Shown piece by piece: positions 48,854 to 57,571 of a stretch of DNA of 64,000 nt. The stretch is taken from contig NZ_KE384554.1 in the NCBI RefSeq assembly GCF_000426705.1, forward strand, positions 1 through 64,000, read 5' to 3'. The notes beneath the pieces were generated by a model. It did no database searches, was not told the DNA's origin, and saw nothing but the letters and a program-made list of their open reading frames with translations. Source of the stretch: Spirochaeta cellobiosiphila DSM 17781. Its GTDB lineage: Bacteria; Spirochaetota; Spirochaetia; DSM-17781. A program made the position numbers and the translations under genes. Position 1 is the first letter of the stretch, and each line of letters begins with the position of its first letter.

Positions 48854-49822
48854 ATGCAGAGAAAACTTTGGATATTATATCTATTAACAGCAAGTCTATC
48901 CTTTGCTCAAGTCAATGATGGTGCTTTAAACACTGCTATCAATCAATATAATCAGGGCAAATACAGCGAAGCTACTGAGAGCTTGCGTAATATCCTATTG
49001 GACTCTGATAAAGCTAATCTTCAAGGGGATGCTTATTTTTGGTTAGGTAAAGTCTATGTAACAACTCTTGAGCTTGTACAAGCTGAAAAGAACTTGGAGT
49101 ATTTTCTTCAAAACTTCCCTAATAATACCAATTATCCTGAAGGTATATATCAAAAAGGACGATTGTTATTTTTCCAAAAAGAATATGCCAAGGCCATTAA
49201 TGTTCTAACTGATTTTATTAATAAATATCCTGATTCTTCTCTAATCTCAAATGGACATTTTTGGTTAGGTGAGTGTTTTTATGAAACAGGGCATTGGGAA
49301 GAAGCTATGACAGCTTACCAAGTTGTCATTCAACAATATCCCAAGTCCTTTAAGTTTGAAGCAGCTAAATACAGAGTAACTCTTATTTCCTTAAAAAGAA
49401 GAGAAGAAGAACTATTGAAGTTAATCAAGTGGAGTCATGAAGAGAATCTTGAAAGTTTGGAAGAATTCCAGAAGAGAGAAGTAGAATATCGCAACGCTAT
49501 AAAGGATTATCAAAACAAATTGGCTATTCTACAATCTAAGAATTTGGAAAACCAATTAGTAGATATATCTGATAATCTAAAATCTCAGGAAGACCAAAAC
49601 AGAGCTTTACAGGCTCGTATTGATAACTTAGAAGCAGAAAATAAAGCTCTGAGAACACAGCTAAACTCTAAGGATGCCAATATACAGGATATGACCATTC
49701 AAAATAATGATGATATCCAAAAGCTTAAAGCCCTTATTGATCTTAAGGAACGGGTGTTAAAACTAAAGGAATTCTACTATGTAGAGCTCCTACAAGAAGG
49801 AGTACAAGTTGATGGTCAATAA
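48854..49822 (+). CDS. Periplasmic TPR protein of CpoB/YbgF type
   Basis: The 322-residue protein has a signal peptide (ending SFA), TPR repeats from about 25 to 190 (AINQYNQGKYSEATESL, AYFWLGKVYVTT, GHFWLGECFYETGHWEEAM) and a C-terminal coiled coil from about 215 to 300. In CpoB/YbgF the coiled coil precedes the TPR, so the domain order is reversed here and I do not give the name. Gene order suggests that it acts with the next two proteins. A GAGG ribosome site lies before the ATG. Confidence 0.75.
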   Translation: MQRKLWILYLLTASLSFAQVNDGALNTAINQYNQGKYSEATESLRNILLDSDKANLQGDAYFWLGKVYVTTLELVQAEKNLEYFLQNFPNNTNYPEGIYQKGRLLFFQKEYAKAINVLTDFINKYPDSSLISNGHFWLGECFYETGHWEEAMTAYQVVIQQYPKSFKFEAAKYRVTLISLKRREEELLKLIKWSHEENLESLEEFQKREVEYRNAIKDYQNKLAILQSKNLENQLVDISDNLKSQEDQNRALQARIDNLEAENKALRTQLNSKDANIQDMTIQNNDDIQKLKALIDLKERVLKLKEFYYVELLQEGVQVDGQ

Positions 49823-50861
49823 GAAAGGATTCTACCTCTTATTAACATGGCTCCTTATTTTCAATGTGGTTAGTGTGTATTCCTTGGAGGTAAGCCAAGG
49901 ATCTCTATCTCTTAATATTAATGAGCGTAATGGGTCGGTAATCATTAAAAATACACAAACTGATGAATCATTCTTTTTTGCAGATGATCCTAGAACTAGC
50001 TTTTTTTCCTTAAGGGAGAATGACAAGTCTTATGTACTTGGTAAGGGAAACGCCTTTGATATTAATGTAAGTAAAACCGCATCTGGAGTAAAAGTGGCCT
50101 ATCAAAACCCTTTTTATCTCATCATCGTGGATTATATTTTTATTGTATCTAAGAATACCATGACAGCCAATGGACTAGAAATTGATGTTAATATAAAGAA
50201 TATTTCAGAACGTTCTGCCAAGGTTGGTTTGTTATTCCTTATTGATACTTATCTTGGAGAAAAAGGTGATCATTTTAATCTTTCAGCTGGTCAAACTATT
50301 AAAAATGAAAGAGTGTTTACTAATGATATGCCTCCTTTTTGGATATCGAGAGGCAATAAAAATCCTGGACTAATGGTCATGACAAATGCCATCAGTGGGG
50401 TGACCCAACCAAGTAGACTTGTATTTGCCAACTGGAAACGTTTAGAAGAAAACCTATGGTCCTTTGAAGCAGACCCCTCAAGAGATTTTAATTTACCGCC
50501 CTATAGTTTTAATGACTCTGCAGTAGCCCAGATATATGAAGATAAGATCATGACACCCCAGGAAGAACGTAAAATTAAAATTCTATTGGGGATTCAAAAT
50601 AATGAAGGCTTTAATCTGAATCAAGGCGCCAGCTTGTCACCAGTTTCTGAAATATTGACGGATAGTTCGTCAGATATAGAAAATCCAACAAGGGACAAGA
50701 CAATACAAATGAAAAATGACTATACAGCAGTTATTGAATTGTTGGATAATATTAATACAAGACTGAGAACACCTGAGACCTTAACTCAAGAAGAATTGAC
50801 AGTACTACAAGAAGTCCTCAAAGAACTAGAAAGAAGGCAGGATGCGTATCTACAACAATGA
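49812..50861 (+). CDS. Secreted protein of unknown function
   Basis: A 349-residue protein with a signal peptide (FYLLLTWLLIFNVVSVYS), a mainly beta-strand mature part with a repeated 'ISRGNKNPGLMVM / LVFANWKRLEENLW' style of carbohydrate-module-like sequence, and a helical C-terminus (VLQEVLKELERR). I recognise no family. ATG 49812 is preferred to the TTG one codon upstream. It overlaps the genes on both sides (11 bp and ATGA), so it is cotranslated with the TPR proteins on either side. Confidence 0.65.
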   Translation: MVNKKGFYLLLTWLLIFNVVSVYSLEVSQGSLSLNINERNGSVIIKNTQTDESFFFADDPRTSFFSLRENDKSYVLGKGNAFDINVSKTASGVKVAYQNPFYLIIVDYIFIVSKNTMTANGLEIDVNIKNISERSAKVGLLFLIDTYLGEKGDHFNLSAGQTIKNERVFTNDMPPFWISRGNKNPGLMVMTNAISGVTQPSRLVFANWKRLEENLWSFEADPSRDFNLPPYSFNDSAVAQIYEDKIMTPQEERKIKILLGIQNNEGFNLNQGASLSPVSEILTDSSSDIENPTRDKTIQMKNDYTAVIELLDNINTRLRTPETLTQEELTVLQEVLKELERRQDAYLQQ

Positions 50862-51928
50862 AAGTAGAGGGGGTACTAAAAAAAGCACAAAGTTTATACA
50901 ATAAGAAAAAATACAATGCTGTAATACGATTATTAGAAAAAGAAATTTTTACCTATCGTGACAACATGGATTTTTATATTCTCCTTGGATATTCCTGTCT
51001 TCATTTAAATGATTTTGGAGCTGCAGAATCTTACCTGAAAAGAGCCCAACAACTTGATCATGAAAATTTATTTCCCTATCTAGGTATTGGCTATCTAGCA
51101 TTAAGAAGACGTAATATTGACAAGGCTCTCTCTTTGTATCTAAATATTCTTGATGATTATCCTAATCAAAAAATGGCAAAGCGTGCTCTCAAATTATTAA
51201 GGGATGTAGAAGATCCTAATCTATTACCGGATATTCTTGATAAAAGCAAAAAAGGATATTATCTCCCTAACTTAGGATCTGTCTGGGATCTAATGCGACC
51301 TATATTATCAGTTGTAATTGTGGCTATTGTTCTTATTTCTGGTAGTGTCTTAACTTATCCTTTGATCATGAGCCATATGGAAGAACAAAAACGTGATGGA
51401 GTCTCCTTGGATATTGATGTTGATCAATATTTTGATATGTCTGGAGAATATCAAACTGTACTAACAGAAAATGAAATCAAAGCAGGGCTTAAAAGAGTTA
51501 ATCGGTATTTTCAGGATCATAAAGACAACCTTGTTCGTAAAGAGATCAATTATTTATTAATGGGGAATGTCAATGGCTTAATTAAAGATAGGGTTAGTTC
51601 TTTATTGAGCCATCTGGATAAACCTAGTTTTGCGACTCTAGACACCAATTATCCTTATTCAGAAGTGAAAGAAAATCCTTATTTATATGAAAACACATAT
51701 GTAATCTGGCCAGGGAGAATTTCAAATCCCAAAATTGGAGACAAGATTACATTTGATTTTCTTATAGGATATACAGATGGTAAAGTCTTAGAGGGGATTG
51801 TCCCTGTTGAAGTAAACTTTGGTATCAACCTGGATGATGATACTCCTATTGAAGTCCTTGGGCAGATACATATCCGAGAGGGAAAAGTCTATCTTGAAGC
51901 CCTTAGTATTCATAAGTTAAAAGACTAG
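50858..51928 (+). CDS. TPR protein with single membrane helix and periplasmic domain
   Basis: The 356-residue protein has N-terminal cytoplasmic TPR repeats (about 5-130: AQSLYNKKKYNAVIRLLE, LLGYSCLHLNDFGAAESYLK, GYLALRRRNIDKALSLY), one membrane helix (about 148-170, ILSVVIVAIVLISGSVLTY) and a beta-rich outer domain ending VYLEALSIHKLKD. It joins the cytoplasm and the periplasm, where its two operon partners are found. Function unknown. Confidence 0.7.
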   Translation: MKVEGVLKKAQSLYNKKKYNAVIRLLEKEIFTYRDNMDFYILLGYSCLHLNDFGAAESYLKRAQQLDHENLFPYLGIGYLALRRRNIDKALSLYLNILDDYPNQKMAKRALKLLRDVEDPNLLPDILDKSKKGYYLPNLGSVWDLMRPILSVVIVAIVLISGSVLTYPLIMSHMEEQKRDGVSLDIDVDQYFDMSGEYQTVLTENEIKAGLKRVNRYFQDHKDNLVRKEINYLLMGNVNGLIKDRVSSLLSHLDKPSFATLDTNYPYSEVKENPYLYENTYVIWPGRISNPKIGDKITFDFLIGYTDGKVLEGIVPVEVNFGINLDDDTPIEVLGQIHIREGKVYLEALSIHKLKD

Positions 51929-51960
51929 TACTGATATATTATTTTGCCTATTGAAAAACG

Positions 51961-52161
51961 TCGATTTTGCTTACTTATAAATGGTTGAAACCAAGTAACC
52001 AAATGGACCAAACCAAGTAACCAAATGGTCGAAACCTAGTAACCAAATGGTCGAAACCTAGTAACCAAAAGGTCGAAACCTAGTAACCAAAAGGACCAAA
52101 CCTAGCAGTCAAAAGGACCAAGCCAAGCAGTCAAAATCGATAAAATGCAGTAAGTAAAATC
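51961..52161 (+). repeat. Seven tandem 22-bp repeats with inverted flanks
   Basis: Seven head-to-tail 22-bp units run from 51979 to 52132, consensus AAATGGTCGAAACCTAGTAA plus CC; units 3 and 4 are identical, the outer units drift (GGACC for GGTCG, GCAGTC for GTAACC). Each unit carries GGT...ACC half-sites. The left flank GATTTTGCTTACT (51963-51975) is the reverse complement of AGTAAGTAAAATC (52149-52161) with one mismatch, and TCGATTTTG (51961-51969) is the exact reverse complement of CAAAATCGA (52132-52140). The 22-bp period cannot code for a simple repeat protein and has no spacers, so it is not CRISPR. It fills the gap upstream of the lipoprotein gene. Confidence 0.85.
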
Positions 52162-52279
52162 TTAAATATCAGATTGATAATGGTGAAAGAAAAATGAAGA
52201 GTGTGTATCCATCTATATTGATTAAAACTCACTTATAATCTATTTTATTTAAATGAAAATTTGAAAAAGGAATAGATAA
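52162..52279. other. AT-rich gap between repeat array and lipoprotein gene
   Basis: Together with the array this makes a gap of about 350 bp. After the repeats there is only AT-rich sequence and the ribosome site AAAAGGAA (52264-52271) of the next gene. No ORF or clear promoter was found. Confidence 0.4.
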
Positions 52280-52855
52280 ATGAAAAAATTATTACTACTC
52301 ACTATAACTAGTTTCATGTTTTTTAGTTGTTCGTCAATACAAAAAGAAAAGACTTATGCTAATCTAACGAAGGGTACAGAGCTTTCTGATTATTTCCCCA
52401 ATTCTTCTGGTGTATTATATTTTGATAATCTAGACGATGCTTATGAATATATTAATAGTGCTGAGTATAAATTAAAGAAAACAATTAATAAGAAAAAACA
52501 GAAAGGATTACCTGCGATCTTAGAAGGACCTAAGGTCAAATCTGATAGTCCTGTTACTGTAGCATATTTTCTATCTGCAATGAACCATCTAAGTCAGGAA
52601 GTAACTTTAGATTCTCCAAATATAGATTTAGAGCAAGTATTAAGGCGTAGTGTGTCTGTGACAAATGTTTTTATGATATTTGTTGATGATAAAGCTATAT
52701 CTCTTTCTGCTTTTTACTTAAAAAGTGGTTACAGATACTCTAATAGTTATAGTCAATATCAGAAAATGTCTTTTAACAAAGAAGTATACTTGGCAGACTA
52801 TCCTCGAGGTTGGGATATTGATGATGCTTTTGAATACTTAAAAGTTGAAAATTAA
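52280..52855 (+). CDS. Putative lipoprotein of unknown function
   Basis: A 191-residue protein whose N-terminus (MKKLLLLTITSFMFFSCSS) has a relaxed lipobox FFSC, acceptable for spirochaetal lipoproteins, with Cys17 as the likely lipidation site. The mature part has no motif I recognise. An AAAAGGAA site precedes the ATG. It stands alone, following the repeat array. No neighbours on the same strand are close. Confidence 0.6.
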   Translation: MKKLLLLTITSFMFFSCSSIQKEKTYANLTKGTELSDYFPNSSGVLYFDNLDDAYEYINSAEYKLKKTINKKKQKGLPAILEGPKVKSDSPVTVAYFLSAMNHLSQEVTLDSPNIDLEQVLRRSVSVTNVFMIFVDDKAISLSAFYLKSGYRYSNSYSQYQKMSFNKEVYLADYPRGWDIDDAFEYLKVEN

Positions 52856-53171
52856 ATTCTTCGTTTTTGGAATCTAATTTTTAAAATGAGTTATATGTAA
52901 TAGATTTTTCAGTATTTAAAAGGATCTATTACTGAGCTCTTTTTTAACATGATATTTAATAGTAGAAGATATTCAAATCTATAAAGAGCAATATACAATA
53001 TATTTAAAAAGTGACAGGAGACTAAAGAAAGAATAATAAAAAACTTCTTATCACTTCTGATGACAAAAATAAAGTGGCTAAAACTATAGAACGTTTTGGT
53101 GGTAAAATAAAAAATATGAGTATTCATTAATAGTACGCACAAAAATATATTAGGTCCCTTGGAATTAGTTT
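52856..53171. other. Gene-poor gap, AT-rich
   Basis: About 315 bp without a credible full gene. A minus-strand frame at 52909-53142 is of low complexity and not convincing. The right part contains a possible fragment of an older gene (53026-53130), listed separately. I see no promoter of good quality. Confidence 0.4.
53026..53130 (+). pseudogene. Possible gene remnant (C-terminal fragment)
   Basis: A plus-strand frame, closed by TAA at 53023-53025 and 53128-53130, encodes about 34 codons with protein-like composition (KKLLITSDDKNKVAKTIER, then FGGKIKNMSIH) in an otherwise noncoding gap, but no start codon or ribosome site fits. It could be the tail of a deleted gene. The evidence is only composition and codon look. 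Confidence 0.25.
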
Positions 53172-53657
53172 ATGAAGAAACAAAAAAAATTAAATAGTAT
53201 GCGCTTCCTCGATCAACAGAAAATTCCTTATGAAATAATTGAATATGGTGATGGGGATTTCCATAATGCCATTGAAGTCGCTGATATGTTAAAATTACCT
53301 TATACTCAATTATATAAAACACTTGTTGTGCAGAGTCTTCATAATGCTAATAATTTTTATTTGGCAATCATTCCAGCAAATGGTGAATTGGATTTAAAAA
53401 AGTTATCAATCCTAACAGGTGAAAAAAAACTTCAAATGGCAAGTCAAAAGTTAACAGAAGATAAAACAGGATTAAAAGTAGGAGGTATTAGTTCCCTCTC
53501 TCTAGTCAATAAAAATTGGCCAGTCCACTTAGATATAACAGCTATTCAACATAAACAAATTTGTATGAGCGCTGGACAAAGAGGTATACAAGTTATACTA
53601 GATAGAGATGATTACCTTCATGCTGTAAAAGGAAAAATTGCAGATATTGCAAAATAA
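53172..53657 (+). CDS. ybaK: YbaK/EbsC family Cys-tRNA(Pro) deacylase
   Basis: A 161-residue stand-alone editing-domain protein. It has the YbaK features: YTQLYKTLVVQ with the conserved Lys, PANGELDLKKLSILTGEKKL and a closing GQRGIQVILDRDDYL. YbaK removes cysteine mischarged on tRNA(Pro). Transcribed alone on the plus strand; the next gene is convergent. Confidence 0.87.
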   Translation: MKKQKKLNSMRFLDQQKIPYEIIEYGDGDFHNAIEVADMLKLPYTQLYKTLVVQSLHNANNFYLAIIPANGELDLKKLSILTGEKKLQMASQKLTEDKTGLKVGGISSLSLVNKNWPVHLDITAIQHKQICMSAGQRGIQVILDRDDYLHAVKGKIADIAK

Positions 53658-53693
53658 AGTAACTAGTCGTTTTATAGAATTAGTTAACAATTC

Positions 53694-55262
53694 CTAGTTT
53701 TCAGTTTTTATTGATTCTATTATCTTCATAGTATTATCAAGAAAAGCTTTGGTTATTATCGGATTATCAAAGGTACTAAAAACTTTAAACCAAAGTTCAT
53801 ATTTACTGTCGCCATGCCAAGCTAGGTTTAAGGCTATTGTACGACACAAAAAGGGTAAGGAGAATGCCAGTCTATCCGTACCAAACATTTCTACTGATGC
53901 GGTAGGTAAGGCTAATTCTTCTTTCATTCTCATTAGTATAGGTATTGATTTTATGTCTGTAATAAAGAAATCAAGTAAAGCAACACTTTTAGCTTTTCTC
54001 ATAAAACTAAATTCTGGAATGTTCCAATTGGGATAATGATAGTATTCATCAAAAAAATGGAATTCATAGAGATTTAAACATATAGCAAGATTCTCAAGGA
54101 ATAGAGGGTTTTCTTTGCCATAGATAGCTAAATCAATCAATGTTTGGCTTTTTCTACGAGAAAAAGTCTTAATGGCAATATCTATCATCTTCCCATGATT
54201 TTCATTGTTCAAGTAGGAATTAATAGCAAACCTTACCTCATCAGAATCAAAGAGTAACATAAGATAGGGCATATGAGATGGTAGTTGAGGTAATAGTTTA
54301 ATAATATCTGTTAAATAACCACATTTTATTAAAACATAGAGGAGTTCCACATAGGGGCCTCCTCCTTGGCCATTCACATAATCATCCTCGAGAAATTTCC
54401 GTTCAAATTTATCTGTAAAAGAATTAAGAATGTATTGAGTTGGATAGACAGGGGGAGACGCTATGGTCTCGAGAGTTGCCTGCAAATTAAAACCAGTAAG
54501 TGTTTTGTAAAATCTACTTATATAGGGTGCACAATAATTTGTATTATAATTGTAATCTTCTAGTTTATATTTATTCGATTCATATCTTTCTTTGTTTTTT
54601 ACTGCAGCATCATTATTTTCAAATGCCTTAGCATCAATAATATCAAATTCTTCTGGACTGTCGTTTGCTCCTGTAAAAAAGCGATACTTGTATAGGCTAT
54701 CACCTTTCTTTAACATCTTTTTACTTATTCTACACCATTGCTGTTTGCGATTTAATTCTCCCTTCTCAATCCAGCAAAATGGTGTACTTTCAATACTTTT
54801 AAAATGATATTCCGTTCTTGAAGGAGCTTTTTTATCTACAAAATAGGGATCAAAAAAAGCCTGTTCCAGCTTTTTAGGTTTCTCAACTGGTATACCTGAT
54901 CTTACTTGCCTTTCTTGTTGTTCCAAAAGGAAATCTTGTTCACTATAAAAACCTGGTAGATGATGATCAAATAAAAATGCTTTCTGTAATAAATCTAAAG
55001 CTTTATCCTTTTGATCTGCTATTGAATAAAAGGCTGCTCCAGTTATGAGTAATTTATTGCATTCACTACAAGAGGGAATCCAAGTGTAATCTAATGTATG
55101 CAGATCTAATTCTTTTAAGAATTTAATACCTTTATCTATATCATTGCTGTCTAAGAGTTCTTCTAGGTACTGAACATAAAGTTCCCATGTTGAAATTAAT
55201 CTTCGATCTCTTTTAAGTAATTCTGCTTCTGTTGTATCCATCATTAATTTAACCTTTGTCAC
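53694..55262 (-). CDS. Cytoplasmic protein of unknown function
   Basis: About 522 residues with no signal peptide or membrane helix. The N-terminal 150 residues are helical and TPR-like (ITGAAFYSIADQKDKALDLLQKAF), with a CSEC pair near residue 65; the central part has aromatic-rich strands (FCWIEKGELNRKQQWCRISK), and the rest is helical. I recognise no family. GTG 55262 is chosen because GGAGGT (55266-55271 on this strand) lies 5 bp before it; an ATG at 55289 is the alternative. It is downstream of the chemoreceptor gene in the same direction, with a 53-bp gap. Confidence 0.6.
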   Translation of the reverse strand: MTKVKLMMDTTEAELLKRDRRLISTWELYVQYLEELLDSNDIDKGIKFLKELDLHTLDYTWIPSCSECNKLLITGAAFYSIADQKDKALDLLQKAFLFDHHLPGFYSEQDFLLEQQERQVRSGIPVEKPKKLEQAFFDPYFVDKKAPSRTEYHFKSIESTPFCWIEKGELNRKQQWCRISKKMLKKGDSLYKYRFFTGANDSPEEFDIIDAKAFENNDAAVKNKERYESNKYKLEDYNYNTNYCAPYISRFYKTLTGFNLQATLETIASPPVYPTQYILNSFTDKFERKFLEDDYVNGQGGGPYVELLYVLIKCGYLTDIIKLLPQLPSHMPYLMLLFDSDEVRFAINSYLNNENHGKMIDIAIKTFSRRKSQTLIDLAIYGKENPLFLENLAICLNLYEFHFFDEYYHYPNWNIPEFSFMRKAKSVALLDFFITDIKSIPILMRMKEELALPTASVEMFGTDRLAFSLPFLCRTIALNLAWHGDSKYELWFKVFSTFDNPIITKAFLDNTMKIIESIKTEN

Positions 55263-55315
55263 TGTACCTCCGGAATCAAAAAAAGACAATTATCTTATTT
55301 CTAAAAAAGGGAAGA

Positions 55316-56863
55316 CTACAGTTTAAAAAAACTAACCGTCTCATTTAAATGTTTAGCGCTAACTTCAAATTCTTGGGCCATCCCTGAAAGTTCTTCTGAT
55401 ACTGCAGCATTTTGTTGTACTGTTTCATCTAGTATTCTTAATGCGGAATTTACCTGTTCTATACCTGTTGACTGCTCTCTGGAAGCGGTACTTATTTCTT
55501 GTACAAGATCAGATGTTTTTTGAATTCCCGGTAAAAGTTGGTCAAATAATTCACCTGAATCCTTTGAAATTTTCATACTCTCTAAGGAGAGTTGGGATAT
55601 AACAACGGCAGCATCTTGAGAGTTCTCCGCTAACTTTCTAACTTCAGTAGCAACAACAGCAAATCCTTTACCAGCATCTCCGGCTCTGGCCGCTTCTATA
55701 GCCGCATTTAAAGCCAGTAAGTTTGTTTGTCGAGCAATGGATTCAATTAGTTCTGTTCGAGATTGAATATTGTGCATAGCTTCTACTGTCTTATGAACCG
55801 CTTCACTACCTTTGATGGCATCATTCTTTGCTTTTAATGCAATAATTTCTGTTTGGTTGGCATTTTCTGTTGTTTGCTGAACAGTCGAGGACATTTCTTC
55901 CATAGAAGCACTGGTTTCTTCAGTTGATGCTGCTTGCTGGATAGTCCCATTTGACACTAGCTGAGCTGTTGAATTGATTTCTGAGCTTCCTGTAGATAAT
56001 CGTTTAGATAAATCTTGTATATGTTTAACTATCTGAACTAATTTTTTTTGCATAGTATTTAAGGATTGTATCAGCTTACCGACTTCATCGTTTCCAAGAT
56101 AATGTATTGTACTTTTTAAATCTCCTGAAGCAATATCTCTTGTTAACTTTACCGCTTTCGATAGAGGTATTGTTATGCTTCGATAGAATAATAGGGAGAA
56201 GGGAAGAAAGAAAACAAGGAAGAATCCAATGACTGCAATCAAAATAGACAATATTAGTCGATTGATCATGGAAGTAATGGATTGGTTAATTCCTTTTTTA
56301 ATTGCCTCAACGTTATCAATATATATACCAGTGCCAATCCACATATCTGTTCCAGGTATCATTTCTGCATAACCTAACTTAGGCTGATCACCGTATCCAG
56401 GTTTTAAAAATACGTAAGTGACAAAGTCTCCTCCTCTGTTTGCAGCCTCTGACAATTCTCTTACATAATAAACTCCGTTTACATCCTGATTATCTTTTAG
56501 GTCTGTACCCACTAAGGCCTTATTCGTTGGAAGTGCAACGTTTATTGTGCCTCGATAAACAAAAAAATAACCAGACTCATCCTCTTCGAATCTAATGTCT
56601 TCGACAAATGATTGTACAAAACTGTCTTTATTCTCTTTTGGTACCTCTTTTAGGAGGGCACCCAATCCAATAGCCGCTGTGTGGTTGGCTACTTTTAATT
56701 TTGCCTCTTGACCACTAAGCATTATTTTACCGCTTTCATCAATACTGTAGTTCTTAATATTTTCTATTTCCAAAATGTAAACAGCATTTATTCCTATAGT
56801 CATTAATATAATGAGTACTATGAGTAGAATAATTCTTATAGAAATACTGGTCGATCGGAACAT
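55316..56863 (-). CDS. Methyl-accepting chemotaxis protein with single Cache domain
   Basis: The 515-residue protein has a membrane helix (about 10-32), a periplasmic single-Cache domain containing [11 protein letters not shown] and [19 protein letters not shown], a second membrane helix (about 200-222), a HAMP domain and a cytoplasmic signalling coiled coil with the hairpin tip [20 protein letters not shown]. Cache receptors of this type usually sense small organic acids or amines, but the ligand is not known here. ATG 56863 with AGGGGTG just upstream is chosen over an earlier in-frame start. It would signal through CheA/CheW to the flagella. Confidence 0.92.
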   Translation of the reverse strand: MFRSTSISIRIILLIVLIILMTIGINAVYILEIENIKNYSIDESGKIMLSGQEAKLKVANHTAAIGLGALLKEVPKENKDSFVQSFVEDIRFEEDESGYFFVYRGTINVALPTNKALVGTDLKDNQDVNGVYYVRELSEAANRGGDFVTYVFLKPGYGDQPKLGYAEMIPGTDMWIGTGIYIDNVEAIKKGINQSITSMINRLILSILIAVIGFFLVFFLPFSLLFYRSITIPLSKAVKLTRDIASGDLKSTIHYLGNDEVGKLIQSLNTMQKKLVQIVKHIQDLSKRLSTGSSEINSTAQLVSNGTIQQAASTEETSASMEEMSSTVQQTTENANQTEIIALKAKNDAIKGSEAVHKTVEAMHNIQSRTELIESIARQTNLLALNAAIEAARAGDAGKGFAVVATEVRKLAENSQDAAVVISQLSLESMKISKDSGELFDQLLPGIQKTSDLVQEISTASREQSTGIEQVNSALRILDETVQQNAAVSEELSGMAQEFEVSAKHLNETVSFFKL

Positions 56864-56924
56864 GGATTCACCCCTTACATCTAAGTCTAGCTTGTAGGTA
56901 TTGATTGTCAATAAAAGGTTTAAC

Positions 56925-56952
56925 TTGTCAAAATACAACAATGGTTTAATAA
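56925..56952 (+). promoter_or_regulatory. Candidate promoter of the acetyltransferase gene
   Basis: TTGTCA (56925-56930), 16 bp, TAATAA (56947-56952). Start would be near 56960, almost at the ATG (56961). No Shine-Dalgarno is visible. The match is fair but the sequence is AT-rich, so chance is possible. Confidence 0.35.
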
Positions 56953-56960
56953 TAAACTCT

Positions 56961-57521
56961 ATGTCAAAGAAAACAGAAAAAGAAAAAATGCTTGCCGGAG
57001 AACCTTATGATGCTCATTGTGAAGAAATGATAAGCATAAGGACAAAGATAAAACACATACTTCACCGGTTAAACGTGACAGAGTATTATACTGATAATTT
57101 TAAATTAGTTATAAATGAACTATGCCCTAACTCTGCGAAGGATATACATCTAGAACCTCCTTTTTATTGTGATTATGGAGAAAACATTTTTGCAGATGAA
57201 GGGGTTTTTATTAACTTTGGAGCTGTCATTTTAGACGGGGCAAAAGTCCGTATTGGTCGTAAAACATTGATTGCTCCTGGTGTTCATATCTATACAGCAA
57301 GACATCCACTCAGTGTGGAAGAAAGAAGAGTTTGGGAGGACTGTGTTCCTGTCACCATAGGTGAAGAGTGTTGGATAGGCGGTCATGTTACTATTTGTCC
57401 AGGGGTTACAATTGGAGACCGAGCTGTCATAGGTGCTGGTGCTGTCGTTACGAAAGATATCCCTCCTGATGCCTTAGCTGTTGGGAACCCTGCTAAAGTT
57501 GTTAAATATTTAAATCAATAA
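56961..57521 (+). CDS. Maltose/galactoside O-acetyltransferase family protein
   Basis: The 186-residue protein is a left-handed beta-helix acetyltransferase of the Maa/LacA/NodL type: [14 protein letters not shown] at the start, [26 protein letters not shown] with the catalytic His, and the hexapeptide end [20 protein letters not shown]. It transfers acetyl from acetyl-CoA to a sugar. It diverges from the chemoreceptor gene. A weak hairpin (TAAGT/ACTTA, 57531-57548) with a short T-run follows. Confidence 0.9.
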   Translation: MSKKTEKEKMLAGEPYDAHCEEMISIRTKIKHILHRLNVTEYYTDNFKLVINELCPNSAKDIHLEPPFYCDYGENIFADEGVFINFGAVILDGAKVRIGRKTLIAPGVHIYTARHPLSVEERRVWEDCVPVTIGEECWIGGHVTICPGVTIGDRAVIGAGAVVTKDIPPDALAVGNPAKVVKYLNQ

Positions 57522-57571
57522 AATTTCACTTAAGTATTGAAGCACTTATCTTTTTGTTTCACTATATCGAT

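Noticed and set aside
51979-52132. CRISPR array
   Set aside because: The 22-bp units are directly adjacent with no spacers, and no cas genes lie in the window.
51979-52132. Repeat-protein coding region
   Set aside because: 22 is not a multiple of three, and no frame stays open through the array.
52909-53142. A 77-codon minus-strand ORF
   Set aside because: Phe/Leu/Ser-rich translation typical of AT-rich noncoding DNA; no ribosome-binding site.
57531-57550. Terminator after the acetyltransferase gene
   Set aside because: Only five base pairs (TAAGT/ACTTA) with a short T-run; too weak to list as a feature.
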